Below are positions 7,254 to 16,596 of a stretch of DNA of 64,000 nucleotides, one piece after another. A program made the translations under genes and the position numbers. The DNA is from Donghicola eburneus (GTDB taxonomy: Bacteria; Pseudomonadota; Alphaproteobacteria; Rhodobacterales; Rhodobacteraceae), in contig NZ_FOXY01000001.1 in assembly GCF_900115865.1 (NCBI RefSeq), positions 186,001-250,000 on the forward strand, in the 5' to 3' direction. The stretch's first letter is position 1, and each line of letters opens with the position of its first letter. A model generated the notes under the pieces. It was not told where the DNA came from. It searched no databases and was given only the letters and a program-made list of their open reading frames with translations.

Positions 7254-9478
7254 TCCGGTAGGTCCAACTGCTCTTTGAGTGTTTGCATGACATCGGCGCC
7301 GCGGAAGGGTTTACTGATACAAGCATTGAAGCCAGCAGCGCGGTATTCGCGGATCTGATCCGGCATCACGTTTGCCGAAATCGCGATGCAGGGCGGGCGT
7401 TTCTTGCCGGTCTTGCGGGCGATAGCGTCAATTGCCCCTAGCGCAGTCAGCCCGTCCATTTCGGGCATTGATATATCCAGTAGGACCGCGTCCCAATCCG
7501 TGTCAGGAAAGCGCTCGACGGCCTCGCGCCCGTCAGAGACCATGACAGCTTTGATCCCAGCGCGTTTCAGCAGGCTACCAAGTACGAGCCGGTTCGTTCC
7601 GTTGTCATCTGCGGCTAGAATATTCAGGCCCTCAAGCGCCTTGGATGGTTCCAGTTTCTCGATAACGGTTTCTTTGGCTGCGGCCCTGCGCGCTTTGACC
7701 TCGGAAGCGAGGGGAAGAGGCAGCGTGATCTTGACCAAGGTGCCTGCGCCCTTGCGGCTCGAGATATCGACGCGGCCGTTCATCATGCTGACCAGTCGGC
7801 GCACGATAGACATTCCCAGACCGGTGCCCCCATAGCGGCGGGTGATGGCACCGTCGGCTTGTTCGAAATCCTCAAAAATGCGGCTGATTTGTTCTTCGGT
7901 CATGCCGATGCCGGTGTCGATCACTGAAAAGACTACATCGCCATAACTGGGGTTCGACATGCGCAGGGTTACACTGCCAACGTCGGTAAACTTGATCGCG
8001 TTGCCTAGCAGGTTGTTCAGGATTTGCATCAAGCGCATAGGGTCACCTACGCGGCGGGGGCCATTCTGGTCTGCCTCGACGTTCAATTGCACATTCTTGG
8101 CTTCGGCAGACAGACGGTTCAGGCCCGACGCGCGTCGGATGATTTCGCGGGTGTCGAACTCCTCTGGCATCAGAGCGAGTTTGCCAGCCTCGATCTTGGA
8201 CAGGTCGAGAATGTCATTGAGGATGTTCAAGAGCACGTCACCGGATTGCCGGATGGTCTCGACCATCTCTGCATGACGGGGAGAGGTGATCTCGTGCGAC
8301 AGGACCTCTGCCATGCCCAGAATGCCATTCAAGGGCGTGCGGATTTCGTGGCTCATATTCGCGATGAACTGCGACTTCATCCGATTGGCGCTTTCGGCCT
8401 TGTGAACGGCGCGGCTCAGCTCTGCGTTGGTGCTGCGGATGTCGGTAATGTCCTTGAGCAGCAGGGTCCAGCCCATGCAATTGGCCGAGTCCCGCAACGG
8501 CTTGTCGATGGGGATCACGCGCAATTCAAAAGCGCGGTCGGCGACCTCGAACACGGTGTTTTTGGGGAAGCTGGGATCGAAGGCGAGTGTGTTCAATTCG
8601 TCCCAGTCAGACAGCTTGGTGATGCCTGTATGCCCGCTGATCTCGAGCAAGCGCTCGAACGATGGGTTGGTGACCTTGAACGTTCCGCTCTCGTCAATGA
8701 CGACCACGGGCTGTTCGGCGTCATAAAAGAGGTAGTTCTTTGCCACAGAGGCCACGTCGAACATGCTGTTCGTCATGATGATGCGCACCAGAAGCATCAT
8801 CACAAACGAAAACAGAAATGGCGTCGGATCAAACCCAAAAAAAGACAGATCAAAAATCACATAGGCGACATTCCCGACGGTCGGAATGAGCGTAATTGTC
8901 AGCAGGTACAAAAAGTACCCACGGTAGGCTTCGCGAGCGCGCAGCACACCTTGGGCGACGATCAAAACCCCGCCCGCCATAAAGACATAGAGGTAAGCGA
9001 CCGCGAGAAAGAATAGGGGCCCGTGCGCGTAGTCCAGAGCGGGGCCTTGGGCGGTCTCTATGACTTTTGTTTCTGGCAGATAGAAAAGCTGATGTTCGGA
9101 GTTTGTCGTCGCCATCAGCACGATCACCGTCGGTGCGACGATGAGCGAGGCAAGCCGTGGCAGGCTGATCGTGACCGTTCGCGCATGCGAATAGTCGAAC
9201 AGGAAATAACACCAAGCCGTCGGCAGTAGCGCGATGAACAAATAGCTGAACTCGGCCCAGAACATTTTGCAGTTGGGAGCGGCGGCCAGCAGTTCCATCA
9301 GGACCAGCGTCAGCCACCCCATCGTCGCCAAGTAGCCGATCAAGAAAAAGGGCCGTCCGTGGAACTCGCGCTTGCGCAGGATCATCACACCGGCTGCACA
9401 GACCCCTGCCAACGTGCCCATAGCTAGATAGGCAGGCAGTTGGGGCGCGGTAAAATCAAAACATTGAGGCAAGTGCAC
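7250..9478 (-). CDS. Hybrid sensor histidine kinase with seven-helix membrane input domain
   Basis: A 742-residue hybrid kinase. The N-terminal 245 residues carry about seven hydrophobic segments, like the 7TM histidine-kinase input module. A PAS-like region follows (about 255-370, containing VVVIDESGTFKVTNPSFERLL). Then come HisKA with His377 (ANMSHEIRTPLNG), an ATPase domain (NLLGNAIKFTD, DTGIGM, GTGLGMSIV) and a C-terminal receiver domain (about 620-742) with AADDNGTN, phosphoacceptor in LLDISMPEMDG and Lys in CISKPF. No separate phosphotransfer protein lies nearby. It converges with the preceding kinase and shares the stop-codon palindrome CTAG with it. The signal is unknown. Confidence 0.88.
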   Translation of the reverse strand: MHLPQCFDFTAPQLPAYLAMGTLAGVCAAGVMILRKREFHGRPFFLIGYLATMGWLTLVLMELLAAAPNCKMFWAEFSYLFIALLPTAWCYFLFDYSHARTVTISLPRLASLIVAPTVIVLMATTNSEHQLFYLPETKVIETAQGPALDYAHGPLFFLAVAYLYVFMAGGVLIVAQGVLRAREAYRGYFLYLLTITLIPTVGNVAYVIFDLSFFGFDPTPFLFSFVMMLLVRIIMTNSMFDVASVAKNYLFYDAEQPVVVIDESGTFKVTNPSFERLLEISGHTGITKLSDWDELNTLAFDPSFPKNTVFEVADRAFELRVIPIDKPLRDSANCMGWTLLLKDITDIRSTNAELSRAVHKAESANRMKSQFIANMSHEIRTPLNGILGMAEVLSHEITSPRHAEMVETIRQSGDVLLNILNDILDLSKIEAGKLALMPEEFDTREIIRRASGLNRLSAEAKNVQLNVEADQNGPRRVGDPMRLMQILNNLLGNAIKFTDVGSVTLRMSNPSYGDVVFSVIDTGIGMTEEQISRIFEDFEQADGAITRRYGGTGLGMSIVRRLVSMMNGRVDISSRKGAGTLVKITLPLPLASEVKARRAAAKETVIEKLEPSKALEGLNILAADDNGTNRLVLGSLLKRAGIKAVMVSDGREAVERFPDTDWDAVLLDISMPEMDGLTALGAIDAIARKTGKKRPPCIAISANVMPDQIREYRAAGFNACISKPFRGADVMQTLKEQLDLPD

Positions 9479-9638
9479 AGCGGACGTCCCTTGGAAATTA
9501 GGCGCGGGCGCTGCGCCGTTCCATCAGAACTGCCAGAGAACACCACAATAAAGGAGGTGCCCTCTGGGCTAAACCACTGAGTAATTCGGGGAGGTTTCGC
9601 CTATGACCTCTCCTTTCGGGCAGGTCGGCGCAATCGGA

Positions 9639-10907
9639 CTAGGCCCGAGGGGTTGTTTGCGCCGCGGTACCGAGCGTGTCGAAGGCCGGTTCTGGCGCGG
9701 GCGCGATCAGGCCTTGGGGCTTTTTCGGCTTGAGCGATATCGCTTCGGCGACCCACGCGATCAAGATCATAAGTGCCACGCCTACCAAGGGCAGTGTCCA
9801 CGTCAGCCATTCGGTGTGGTCCGTCGCATTCAGGATCACTTGGCCCGTCAAAGACATCAGCGTCCCAGTTGAAAACACAAGCAAACCTTGGCGTCCCATC
9901 AGGGCCAAAGGCTTTGTCCAGTTCTGGGCACACAGGCGCAGCACGATCCCAGCATGGGCCAGCACATAGGTGAGCGCCATAACGTGCAACATCCGAGGCA
10001 GCCCAACAAAGGTTTTGTCGTGCGCCACAAGGTGAAACGGTGCCCCCGCACGGCCTGCCATGAGCATGAACTGGTTCATGCCTTTGCCCAAGGGCGGGAT
10101 CTTCATCCATGCCAGAACGAACAGCAAGAAGCAGATCGCCCCCCAAAAGAGCAGGGGTTTATAAGGGATGAATTGTTTGCCCTGCCGTTTACTCAGGCCA
10201 GTCATCAGGCCAGCAACGAACAGCACCTGCCACGCAAGCGGGTTAAAGAACCATCCGCCCGGATTGGGGAACGCAGGGATGTTCCAGCGATAAAGTCCAG
10301 TCAGAAACCAGAAGGCCACAGACAGCGCCATCATCAGCGCAGGGCTGCGCAGACCTACGAGGATCGCGATGGGGGCGGTTATCAGGAGCACCGAATAGGC
10401 GGGCAGGATGTTCACATATCCGAGTTGGTGCCCAAGGGTCGGGATGCCCACCAGCGCCTCTGCCGTGTTGCCAAAAACGCGGGTCAGGTTGATCTTCGTG
10501 ATCATCTCGGGGACGCCGAGCCATAGTGCGCCCGCGCTGAAAATCGCGATAGCCCACGCGGTCAGCAAGATTTGCGTCATATACAGCGTCCACGCGCGCG
10601 ACCACATCGGCTGGATCGCAGCCCACAAGCTGCCGGTTCCGCGCTGCGCCTGCATGAAGCGGCCGGAATAGGCCAGACCAGCCGCCATACCGGACAGCAT
10701 AAAGAACGCCTCGGCCGCGTCGGAAAAGCCGAAGTTCCGGTTGGTGTAATCTTCGTAGGGATTGCCCGGCACATGGTTGATAAAAATCATGACCAAGGCG
10801 AGGCCGCGAAAAACATCAAGACGGGGATCGCGAGGTTTTGAGGGGCCGGCGGTGTGGCTGGCTGATGCCTTGGGAAACGGCACCAGCTTGGCTTCAGGCT
10901 GTGACAT
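9639..10907 (-). CDS. opgC: OpgC, succinyltransferase of osmoregulated periplasmic glucans
   Basis: A multi-helix inner membrane protein of about 422 residues. The N-terminal part carries DPRLDVFRGLALVMIFINH, characteristic of OpgC/acyltransferase-3-like membrane enzymes, followed by roughly ten hydrophobic segments. In R. sphaeroides OpgC adds succinyl groups to the periplasmic glucan backbone. I chose the ATG at 10907 (MSQPEAKLV) because it overlaps the end of opgH by 14 bases; a longer in-frame start at 11003 lies within opgH. It is the last gene of the opg operon. A C-terminal Lys-Pro-rich tail is probably cytoplasmic. Confidence 0.87.
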   Translation of the reverse strand: MSQPEAKLVPFPKASASHTAGPSKPRDPRLDVFRGLALVMIFINHVPGNPYEDYTNRNFGFSDAAEAFFMLSGMAAGLAYSGRFMQAQRGTGSLWAAIQPMWSRAWTLYMTQILLTAWAIAIFSAGALWLGVPEMITKINLTRVFGNTAEALVGIPTLGHQLGYVNILPAYSVLLITAPIAILVGLRSPALMMALSVAFWFLTGLYRWNIPAFPNPGGWFFNPLAWQVLFVAGLMTGLSKRQGKQFIPYKPLLFWGAICFLLFVLAWMKIPPLGKGMNQFMLMAGRAGAPFHLVAHDKTFVGLPRMLHVMALTYVLAHAGIVLRLCAQNWTKPLALMGRQGLLVFSTGTLMSLTGQVILNATDHTEWLTWTLPLVGVALMILIAWVAEAISLKPKKPQGLIAPAPEPAFDTLGTAAQTTPRA

Positions 10908-12681
10908 GTTTGGAAAGTCCTTCGCTGGCAGACGCGTTCGGAACGTTCTCTGACTGCCAGCGGGCGTGAATACGATGATAAAGGTCCACCACAGGCGCAA
11001 CACTGCGCTCTTCGGGGGTGATAAACAGGAAATGGGTCAGGGGCCGCGAGGTGATCGCGATCAGAATGGGCGCCAGCAGCATGGGGACACAAACCGGCAG
11101 TAGCCACAGAGTTAAATCCGGTGCGATGTAGTGCACCACTGTCAACGCAATGGCGCCGGTGCCCGTGATCCACATGCCCGCGCCGATGCCTTGCCACAGG
11201 GTTAGTTTGCCTTCGCCGCGTTGGTTCGACGGCCAACCGCCATCCTTGCCCAGCAGTACCTGAATAACGGCACGGCTTTGGTACATCAGCATGATCGGTG
11301 CGAGGAACGAGGACAGGATAATCTCTGTCGCTACGGATAGAGCCGCGCGTAGGGTGCCGCCAAAGCCGTCGATCCGACCCTCGCGGGCGACCGAGGTCAG
11401 GATCAGGAACTTGGGCACGATCAGCAAACCGACGATCCCGAGGAACAGAGCGGTAATCTCTTTGGTCCGATCATCGGGGAACACAGGAAACAGCTGGTAA
11501 GGCTCTGGGAAGTAATCAGGCAGGGGCGCCATGATCGTCGCCAGAACCGAGGCTACCAGAAAACAAGCCCAAATCAGCGAAACGATGTAGGCAAAGATAC
11601 CCTGTACGAAAACAAAGCGGCTCCACGCTGCCAGACCGGGTGCAAATAGCAGGCGTGTGTGCTGCAGGTTGCCCTGACACCAGCGGCGGTCACGGCGGGC
11701 ATAGGATAAAATGTTTTCGGGGCCCTCTTCGTAAGAGCCACCCATCGTTTCATCGACCAGAACCTTCCACCCGTTGCGCGCTAAGAGAGCGGCTTCGACG
11801 TAGTCGTGGCTCAGGATGTGGCCACCAAAGGGCGGTGGGCCGTTCAACTCGGGCAAAGCGCAGCTTTCGGCAAACGCGCGCACACGGATGATCGCATTGT
11901 GCCCCCAGAAGGGACCTGTCGATCCCTGCATCCGGGCAAGCCCGCGGCTGAAAATCGGGCTGTGGAAGCTGGCGGCGAACTGCATGGCGCGCCCGAAAAA
12001 GGAGTTGGCGTTCACGATTTTCGGCAGGGTTTGCAGCAGGCCAATGTCCGTGTCTGCCTGCATCCGAGCTACCATACGGCGGATCGTGGCGCCTTCCATC
12101 AGACTGTCCGCGTCTAGAATGACGGCCAACTCATAGGCGCCACCGGATTTGCGAATGAAATCTTCGATATTTCCTGCTTTGCGGCCACGGTTGTCCGTGC
12201 GGCGTCGATAGAAGATGCGACCACGGCCCTGCGTTTCTTCGATCAGGCGGCGGTAAACCTGTTCTTCGGCACGAGCGTTGAGCGGGTCACGGGTGTCCGA
12301 CAGGATCGCGATGTCAGCGGGCAAGCCCGCTGCTTCGAGCGATCGGTCCATCGCCGCGATGCGGGCAAATGTGGAAACGGGATCTTCGTTACAGATCGGG
12401 ACCAGAACGACTGTAGGAGGCACCGGCTCTGTCAGATCGGGCGCTGGGACGGGTCGATGTCGTGCGGCAAGACCCAAGCAGGCTTGCGCCGCGCCCCACG
12501 CAAGCCAAGCTGTTGTGATCAGGATCAGGACGCCCCGCAGGATGTCCCAGATATCAACCCCGTCCTGAATGGTCGCATCGACCATCAGAACGGTGGCTGC
12601 CGTCGCAGAGACTGCGGCAAAAGCCAGTGTCGCGATGCGGTAAAATAGAGTGCGACGGTCTAGCGGCGGCAGGCGTCTCAT
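10894..12681 (-). CDS. opgH: OpgH, glucan backbone glucosyltransferase
   Basis: A 595-residue membrane glycosyltransferase (family 2 type). Two N-terminal helices are followed by a cytoplasmic catalytic domain with ILDADSLM (the Asp-rich nucleotide-sugar site), HDYVEAALL and RRDRRWCQGN (the Q/R-x-x-R-W acceptor motif), then several C-terminal helices. It polymerises glucose from UDP-glucose and exports the chain to the periplasm. It is shorter than E. coli OpgH (about 850 residues) and lacks the long N-terminal cytoplasmic region, as in other alphaproteobacteria. It starts 22 bases after the small opgI-like frame. Confidence 0.92.
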   Translation of the reverse strand: MRRLPPLDRRTLFYRIATLAFAAVSATAATVLMVDATIQDGVDIWDILRGVLILITTAWLAWGAAQACLGLAARHRPVPAPDLTEPVPPTVVLVPICNEDPVSTFARIAAMDRSLEAAGLPADIAILSDTRDPLNARAEEQVYRRLIEETQGRGRIFYRRRTDNRGRKAGNIEDFIRKSGGAYELAVILDADSLMEGATIRRMVARMQADTDIGLLQTLPKIVNANSFFGRAMQFAASFHSPIFSRGLARMQGSTGPFWGHNAIIRVRAFAESCALPELNGPPPFGGHILSHDYVEAALLARNGWKVLVDETMGGSYEEGPENILSYARRDRRWCQGNLQHTRLLFAPGLAAWSRFVFVQGIFAYIVSLIWACFLVASVLATIMAPLPDYFPEPYQLFPVFPDDRTKEITALFLGIVGLLIVPKFLILTSVAREGRIDGFGGTLRAALSVATEIILSSFLAPIMLMYQSRAVIQVLLGKDGGWPSNQRGEGKLTLWQGIGAGMWITGTGAIALTVVHYIAPDLTLWLLPVCVPMLLAPILIAITSRPLTHFLFITPEERSVAPVVDLYHRIHARWQSENVPNASASEGLSKHVTA

Positions 12682-12703
12682 TTTTAAATTCGGAATCTAG
12701 AGA

Positions 12704-12883
12704 TCAGGCCCACTGGCGGGGAACCAGAAGGCGGATCAAGCTGGAAAAGGTCAGGCGAGCATCGTCTCGGCGTTCAATGACCTGCTGGGGCATGTCCAGA
12801 GGCGCCGAGGGCGGTGCTGCGAAATTATCCATAGCCTCGAGCTCGGGAGCGCGGGCGTGGGTAGTGCGGATCTGAATGGTCAT
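12704..12883 (-). CDS. opgI: OpgI-like small protein between opgG and opgH
   Basis: A 59-codon frame starting at an ATG that overlaps the opgG stop as ATGA, which points to real coupled translation. The product starts MTIQIRTTHARAPELEAM, is mostly polar, and ends with a short amphipathic stretch (LTFSSLIRLLVPRQWA). The R. sphaeroides operon is opgG-opgI-opgH-opgC, so position identifies this as the opgI counterpart. I cannot verify sequence similarity, and OpgI has no established biochemical activity that I know of. One possibility is a detached regulatory piece equivalent to the N-terminal part of larger OpgH proteins; this is speculation. Confidence 0.6.
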   Translation of the reverse strand: MTIQIRTTHARAPELEAMDNFAAPPSAPLDMPQQVIERRDDARLTFSSLIRLLVPRQWA

Positions 12884-14493
12884 TCCTTCATCCACTGATA
12901 AAGCCATGTTTCGGTCAGAGTCTGCTCGTAGCCTTCGACGGCTGCCTTGAGTTCAACAACAGAATCCGAGGTCGCTTTGACTTCGATCACGAGCCGCCAA
13001 ATGTCCGTTCCGCTGATCTTGCTCAGAATGGCTTCGGCAACTTCGCCTCGGTTCACTGTTACTGTGGGTTCAACGTCTGCATCGCCAGGAAGTTCCGACA
13101 GCGTGCCGCCTTGGAAATCGACGACGAATTTCCGCGTATCGGCCTTTTCTTCGATACCCGCGACCCCACCTTCGCCGACGCGCGTCCGGATTACACGGGC
13201 GCGGGTGGCCGATCCATCGCCCTCGGGCGCGAAGCCCCAGTGCATGCGGTAGCTGAGTTCGATGGACTGTCCGGCCTCTGCCGGAGCTTCGGGGATCCAG
13301 AAAGCGACGATGTTGTCGTTCGTTTCCATATCAGACGGGATTTCCACCAAACGGACAGAGCCTTTGCCCCAGTCGCCCTTGGGTTCGATCATCAGCGAGG
13401 GGCGCTTTTCGTAATGCGCCTGCGCGTCAAGATAGCTGTCGAAATCACGGCTGCGTTGGACCAATCCAAAGGACTTGGGGTTTTCTGCACCAAGATAAGA
13501 GCTCGCCAGACGCATCGGGTTTTTGAGCGGACGATAGAATGTCTCGCCGCTTTGGGTGTTCAGGACCAACGCCTCGCTGTCATGCACGGCGGCGCGGAAA
13601 TCATCAAAGTCGCCTTTGTCGTTGCCAGCAAACAGGAACATCGAGGTCAGCGGTGCAATGCCCAATTGTTCCACATCGTTGCGCATAAAGAGGCGGGCGG
13701 TGACGTCGACGATGGTCGAGTCGCCAGGATTAACGACAAAGCGATAGGCCCCCGTGACCGAGCGGCTGGTGAGCGCCGCGCAGATGGTCACAGTGTCAGA
13801 GTAGGGCGTGGGGCGTTCTAGCCAGAATTCGGAAAAGCGGGGGAATTCTTCGGACCCCGACAGACCTGTATTCACCGCCAGACCGCGGGCGCTTAGCCCG
13901 TAGACGTTGTCGCGGCCCAGAGCGCGGAAGTAGCTCGCGCCAAGGAACACGATCAGTTCGTCAAAAATATCGGCGCGGTTCATGGGCGCGTGGATGCGGA
14001 AACCAGCAACGCCGGGCATTTCGGCATTTTCGGGCACACCAAGGCTTTCGGGGTAGTAGAAGTCCTTGGTCGAGAAGGTCATCGGCCGCGACTCGCCGTT
14101 CACCACCTCGTTGATGTGCACAGGCTGTTTGAACAGCCAGCCCAGATGAAACGCGTGCATACGGAAGTGCTGGCCCTGATCCTGCCACCGAGCGCGTTCT
14201 GGCAAGAAGCGGATGCGTTGGTACGCGTCGTAGTTCAGGTCTGCCAGAAAGCCGCCGATTGTTTCCGGATCAGGGAGCGGGGCTTCGGCTGCTTTCTTCA
14301 TCCGCTCGGACAACATGTCGAACGAGAACGGCTCTCCAAGCGCTTCCTGTGCTTTCGCATAGGTTGCGGATGTCAATGCGGGCGCTGCAGCAGAGCAAGC
14401 GAGTCCGGCAAGAAAGGCACGCCGGTTGAACGCGGGGTATTCGAGACGTGGGGTAGTAAGCTGCTGCATCTTAAACAATAGCGACTCCAGCAA
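12880..14493 (-). CDS. opgG: OpgG, periplasmic glucan biosynthesis protein
   Basis: A 537-residue protein of the OpgG/OpgD family, needed in the periplasm to shape osmoregulated glucans, probably by introducing beta-1,6 branches. The N-terminus carries a Tat-type signal, with NRRAFLAGL followed by a hydrophobic core and an Ala-x-Ala cleavage region (SATYAKA). This resembles Tat export of OpgD rather than Sec export of E. coli OpgG. Typical family text includes FRIHAPMNRADIFDELIVFLGASYFRALG and SLMIEPKGDW, split here only by reading. Start 14493 gives eight extra residues; an internal ATG at 14469 is also possible. It is the first gene of the operon; a perfect palindrome lies just upstream. 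Confidence 0.9.
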   Translation of the reverse strand: MLESLLFKMQQLTTPRLEYPAFNRRAFLAGLACSAAAPALTSATYAKAQEALGEPFSFDMLSERMKKAAEAPLPDPETIGGFLADLNYDAYQRIRFLPERARWQDQGQHFRMHAFHLGWLFKQPVHINEVVNGESRPMTFSTKDFYYPESLGVPENAEMPGVAGFRIHAPMNRADIFDELIVFLGASYFRALGRDNVYGLSARGLAVNTGLSGSEEFPRFSEFWLERPTPYSDTVTICAALTSRSVTGAYRFVVNPGDSTIVDVTARLFMRNDVEQLGIAPLTSMFLFAGNDKGDFDDFRAAVHDSEALVLNTQSGETFYRPLKNPMRLASSYLGAENPKSFGLVQRSRDFDSYLDAQAHYEKRPSLMIEPKGDWGKGSVRLVEIPSDMETNDNIVAFWIPEAPAEAGQSIELSYRMHWGFAPEGDGSATRARVIRTRVGEGGVAGIEEKADTRKFVVDFQGGTLSELPGDADVEPTVTVNRGEVAEAILSKISGTDIWRLVIEVKATSDSVVELKAAVEGYEQTLTETWLYQWMKE

Positions 14494-14500
14494 AAAACGT

Positions 14501-14514
14501 GATTGGTACCAATC
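14501..14514. promoter_or_regulatory. Perfect 14-bp palindrome upstream of opgG
   Basis: GATTGGTACCAATC is a perfect palindrome centred about 15 bases upstream of the chosen opgG start, where it would overlap the promoter or leader of the opg operon. Its size and symmetry fit an operator for a dimeric regulator. The regulator is not identifiable from the window. Confidence 0.4.
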
Positions 14515-15098
14515 CTCTTATTTTAATCACAGGCACTGTTGCGCAAGAGGGAAAGTTATTGCTGCACGGCAGAAAATCGCTGATCGGCGGATTTGCACAA
14601 ACTGGCGTCAGTCGGCGTCTTGCGTCCGTTTCTTAAGTCAATTCGCACGGCGAATCCGCAGGTTTATCCTTTTATCTCTATGGTTTATAAGGGGTTCTTG
14701 CACCGTTTTAGACCACTTTGAGACTCTTGCCCCCTTTGGACCGGCTACTACTGTTAGTGGTCCTGACATCCGTGCTGCACTGCAGATAGAGTTGGGTGTT
14801 ACCTTGTTGCACTAAGTCAAATTTTTGTGCGCGGACAGAAGGTGATTGAAAAGGCACTTGGCAGACAAAATCGGACGAGTCGCATCGGCAGATCGCTGCC
14901 CAACCTGTGCGATTCCACGATCAGAATCGCTATCTCAGCGGGCGAGTTCACCGGATGCGCTCGTCATCTTCTGCGGGAATGGGCCGTGTTGTCTGGGTTC
15001 GACAAACGCATGCTATGCAAAATTGTCGATAGTTCGTGCAAAATCCGACGGAAGATGAGGCCCCCGTTGAGCCCCGTAATAGCAGCTGTACAGGAGTT
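14515..15098. other. Spacer upstream of opgG without a convincing gene
   Basis: This 584-base stretch is more AT-rich than the flanking genes. Its longest open frames (for example plus strand 14827-15102) have no recognisable motif, lack clear ribosome sites and have a composition unlike the neighbours. It presumably holds the opg promoter at the left and the 3' untranslated end of the next minus-strand gene at the right. I see no RNA gene or terminator with confidence. Confidence 0.4.
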
Positions 15099-16022
15099 CT
15101 AGGCTCTGGCGCGCTTCTTCGGCGAAGCGAGGGCGGTCTCTGCCCGCTTGATTGCTTGCCGAAAGAAGGGCCCGCGTCGGCGTGCAAGAATAGCTTTTCC
15201 GAGCTTAATCACCAGAGAGTACCGACGCGCTGCCTCGAGCCGTGCGATCAGCTCTTTGTGGTAGCGATTGTTGTCACGGCGTGCCCGCAAATACTTGTAG
15301 AACTTGGGTCGCGTCAGGGTGCCGCCTACGCAATCCAGTATCACTGGTTTCAGAATACCAATCTGCTGCCAGAGAGAGGCAATGCGGTGTCCGAAGTAAC
15401 GGCATTGGAATTTTTGTACGTTCTCACCGGAAAAGAGAGCCGCGTGCATCGCGTCCAGATGTTGGGTCGGATCATAGAACACGTAAACCCTGTGCGCGGC
15501 GGCAATCATCTTGGGCGCAAAGCCGTAGCGCGACGAAAAATTGCGATGCCATGCTTTTTTGTAGCGCGTCTCCCAAGAGGCGATGTCGCGATCAAGCGTG
15601 GCTTGGGGGGAAATGCAAATGACGGTCGCGTCGGGGCAGGCGGAGGAAAAGGCAGCCGCTGCATAGCCGCCCATGGAAGCACCATAGAAAATCACCTGCT
15701 CAAACTGATCGAAAAACCTCTCGTCCCGAAGTCGATCAAAGAAATCAAAAACGGCCTCGTCGCGATACCATGTCCAGCCTTGGGCCATCATCCCGAGCAT
15801 CGACCAGCCATTGGTTTCTACAAAATGGTGCCCCCAAGGCATCCGTGTATCGGCATGTTCAAACACGTGGTCGAGGTTTTCAAACGTAACAATTAGTGTT
15901 TCGCCGCGCTTAACAAACAGGGCAGAGTGCAGATCCCCGATCTGCTCAAAGAATCCCTCTTTCTCGCCAATTTCGGCAAGGTTGGCTTTCCAGTCTTTTT
16001 GCTTCTGCTCGGCTTCGGACAT
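15099..16022 (-). CDS. Alpha/beta-hydrolase-like protein of unknown function
   Basis: A protein of 307 residues from the ATG at 16022; an in-frame extension reaches 16289. A nucleophile-elbow-like GASMGGYAAAAFS sits in the middle (compare G-x-S-x-G of alpha/beta hydrolases), with a preceding strand VIFYG and later strands TVICISPQA and RVYVFYD; His in YFGHRIAS could be the catalytic base. I recall similar Rhodobacterales proteins being labelled as phosphoadenosine phosphosulfate reductase, but nothing here supports that activity. The extension is low in conserved features and contains a 13-bp direct repeat with a 42-base period, so the shorter start is preferred with moderate confidence. The substrate is unknown. 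The C-terminus is very basic. Confidence 0.6.
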   Translation of the reverse strand: MSEAEQKQKDWKANLAEIGEKEGFFEQIGDLHSALFVKRGETLIVTFENLDHVFEHADTRMPWGHHFVETNGWSMLGMMAQGWTWYRDEAVFDFFDRLRDERFFDQFEQVIFYGASMGGYAAAAFSSACPDATVICISPQATLDRDIASWETRYKKAWHRNFSSRYGFAPKMIAAAHRVYVFYDPTQHLDAMHAALFSGENVQKFQCRYFGHRIASLWQQIGILKPVILDCVGGTLTRPKFYKYLRARRDNNRYHKELIARLEAARRYSLVIKLGKAILARRRGPFFRQAIKRAETALASPKKRARA

Positions 16023-16378
16023 CAAAGTCTCTGAGTTTGACTTGCCAACAGGGGCGTCGCCGCTTGGAAACTCGCAAAAAGGTACATCTGAACAGGCGTC
16101 GCCGCTTGATCGCGGCAGTGTCGTTGCAACGTGTTCTAAGGCCAAAGGTATCGTCTGCGCGCTGTCCGAACAATTGATTTCTTTGGTCTGATCTGAGGGC
16201 AGGCGAAGCGGAGCGTGTTTCATTGGGGATCCAGAGCATGTACCGGTCGGTCTTAGATGCTCAGATATTAATCCCGCAATCGTGTCCAAATTGAGAACTA
16301 TCTCAGGAGAATAAGGGACAATCGCGTGGCAACTGCGACGCGCAAAGTCCGTATATCACTGTCAAATGAGGATTTAAG

Positions 16379-16452
16379 TGGAGGCGAGTACCGGAATCGA
16401 ACCGGTGTACACGGATTTGCAATCCGCTGCGTCACCACTCCGCCAACTCGCC
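16379..16452 (-). tRNA. tRNA-Cys (GCA)
   Basis: Read on the minus strand, the acceptor stem GGCGAGT pairs with ACTCGCC, the anticodon arm reads GGATTGCAAATCC with anticodon GCA, and the T arm reads CCGGTTCGATTCCGG. The discriminator base is U, as required for tRNA-Cys, and the 3' CCA is encoded (16379-16381). The length of 74 bases including CCA is normal. Confidence 0.95.
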
Positions 16453-16596
16453 GCCGTGGTGTGGTTCGCGCTGATTAGACGATCCATTCGGGGGGCGCAA
16501 GCCCTCATGTTCGATGAAACGACGATACAACCGTTGCCGTGCCTGTGGTAATGTGGCATGACCCCAAAGACCTCACTGAACGAAAGAGTTTAGTCC

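Noticed and set aside
14827-15102. Possible 91-codon plus-strand gene upstream of the hydrolase-like gene
   Set aside because: No ribosome site, motif or operon partner, and composition unlike nearby genes.
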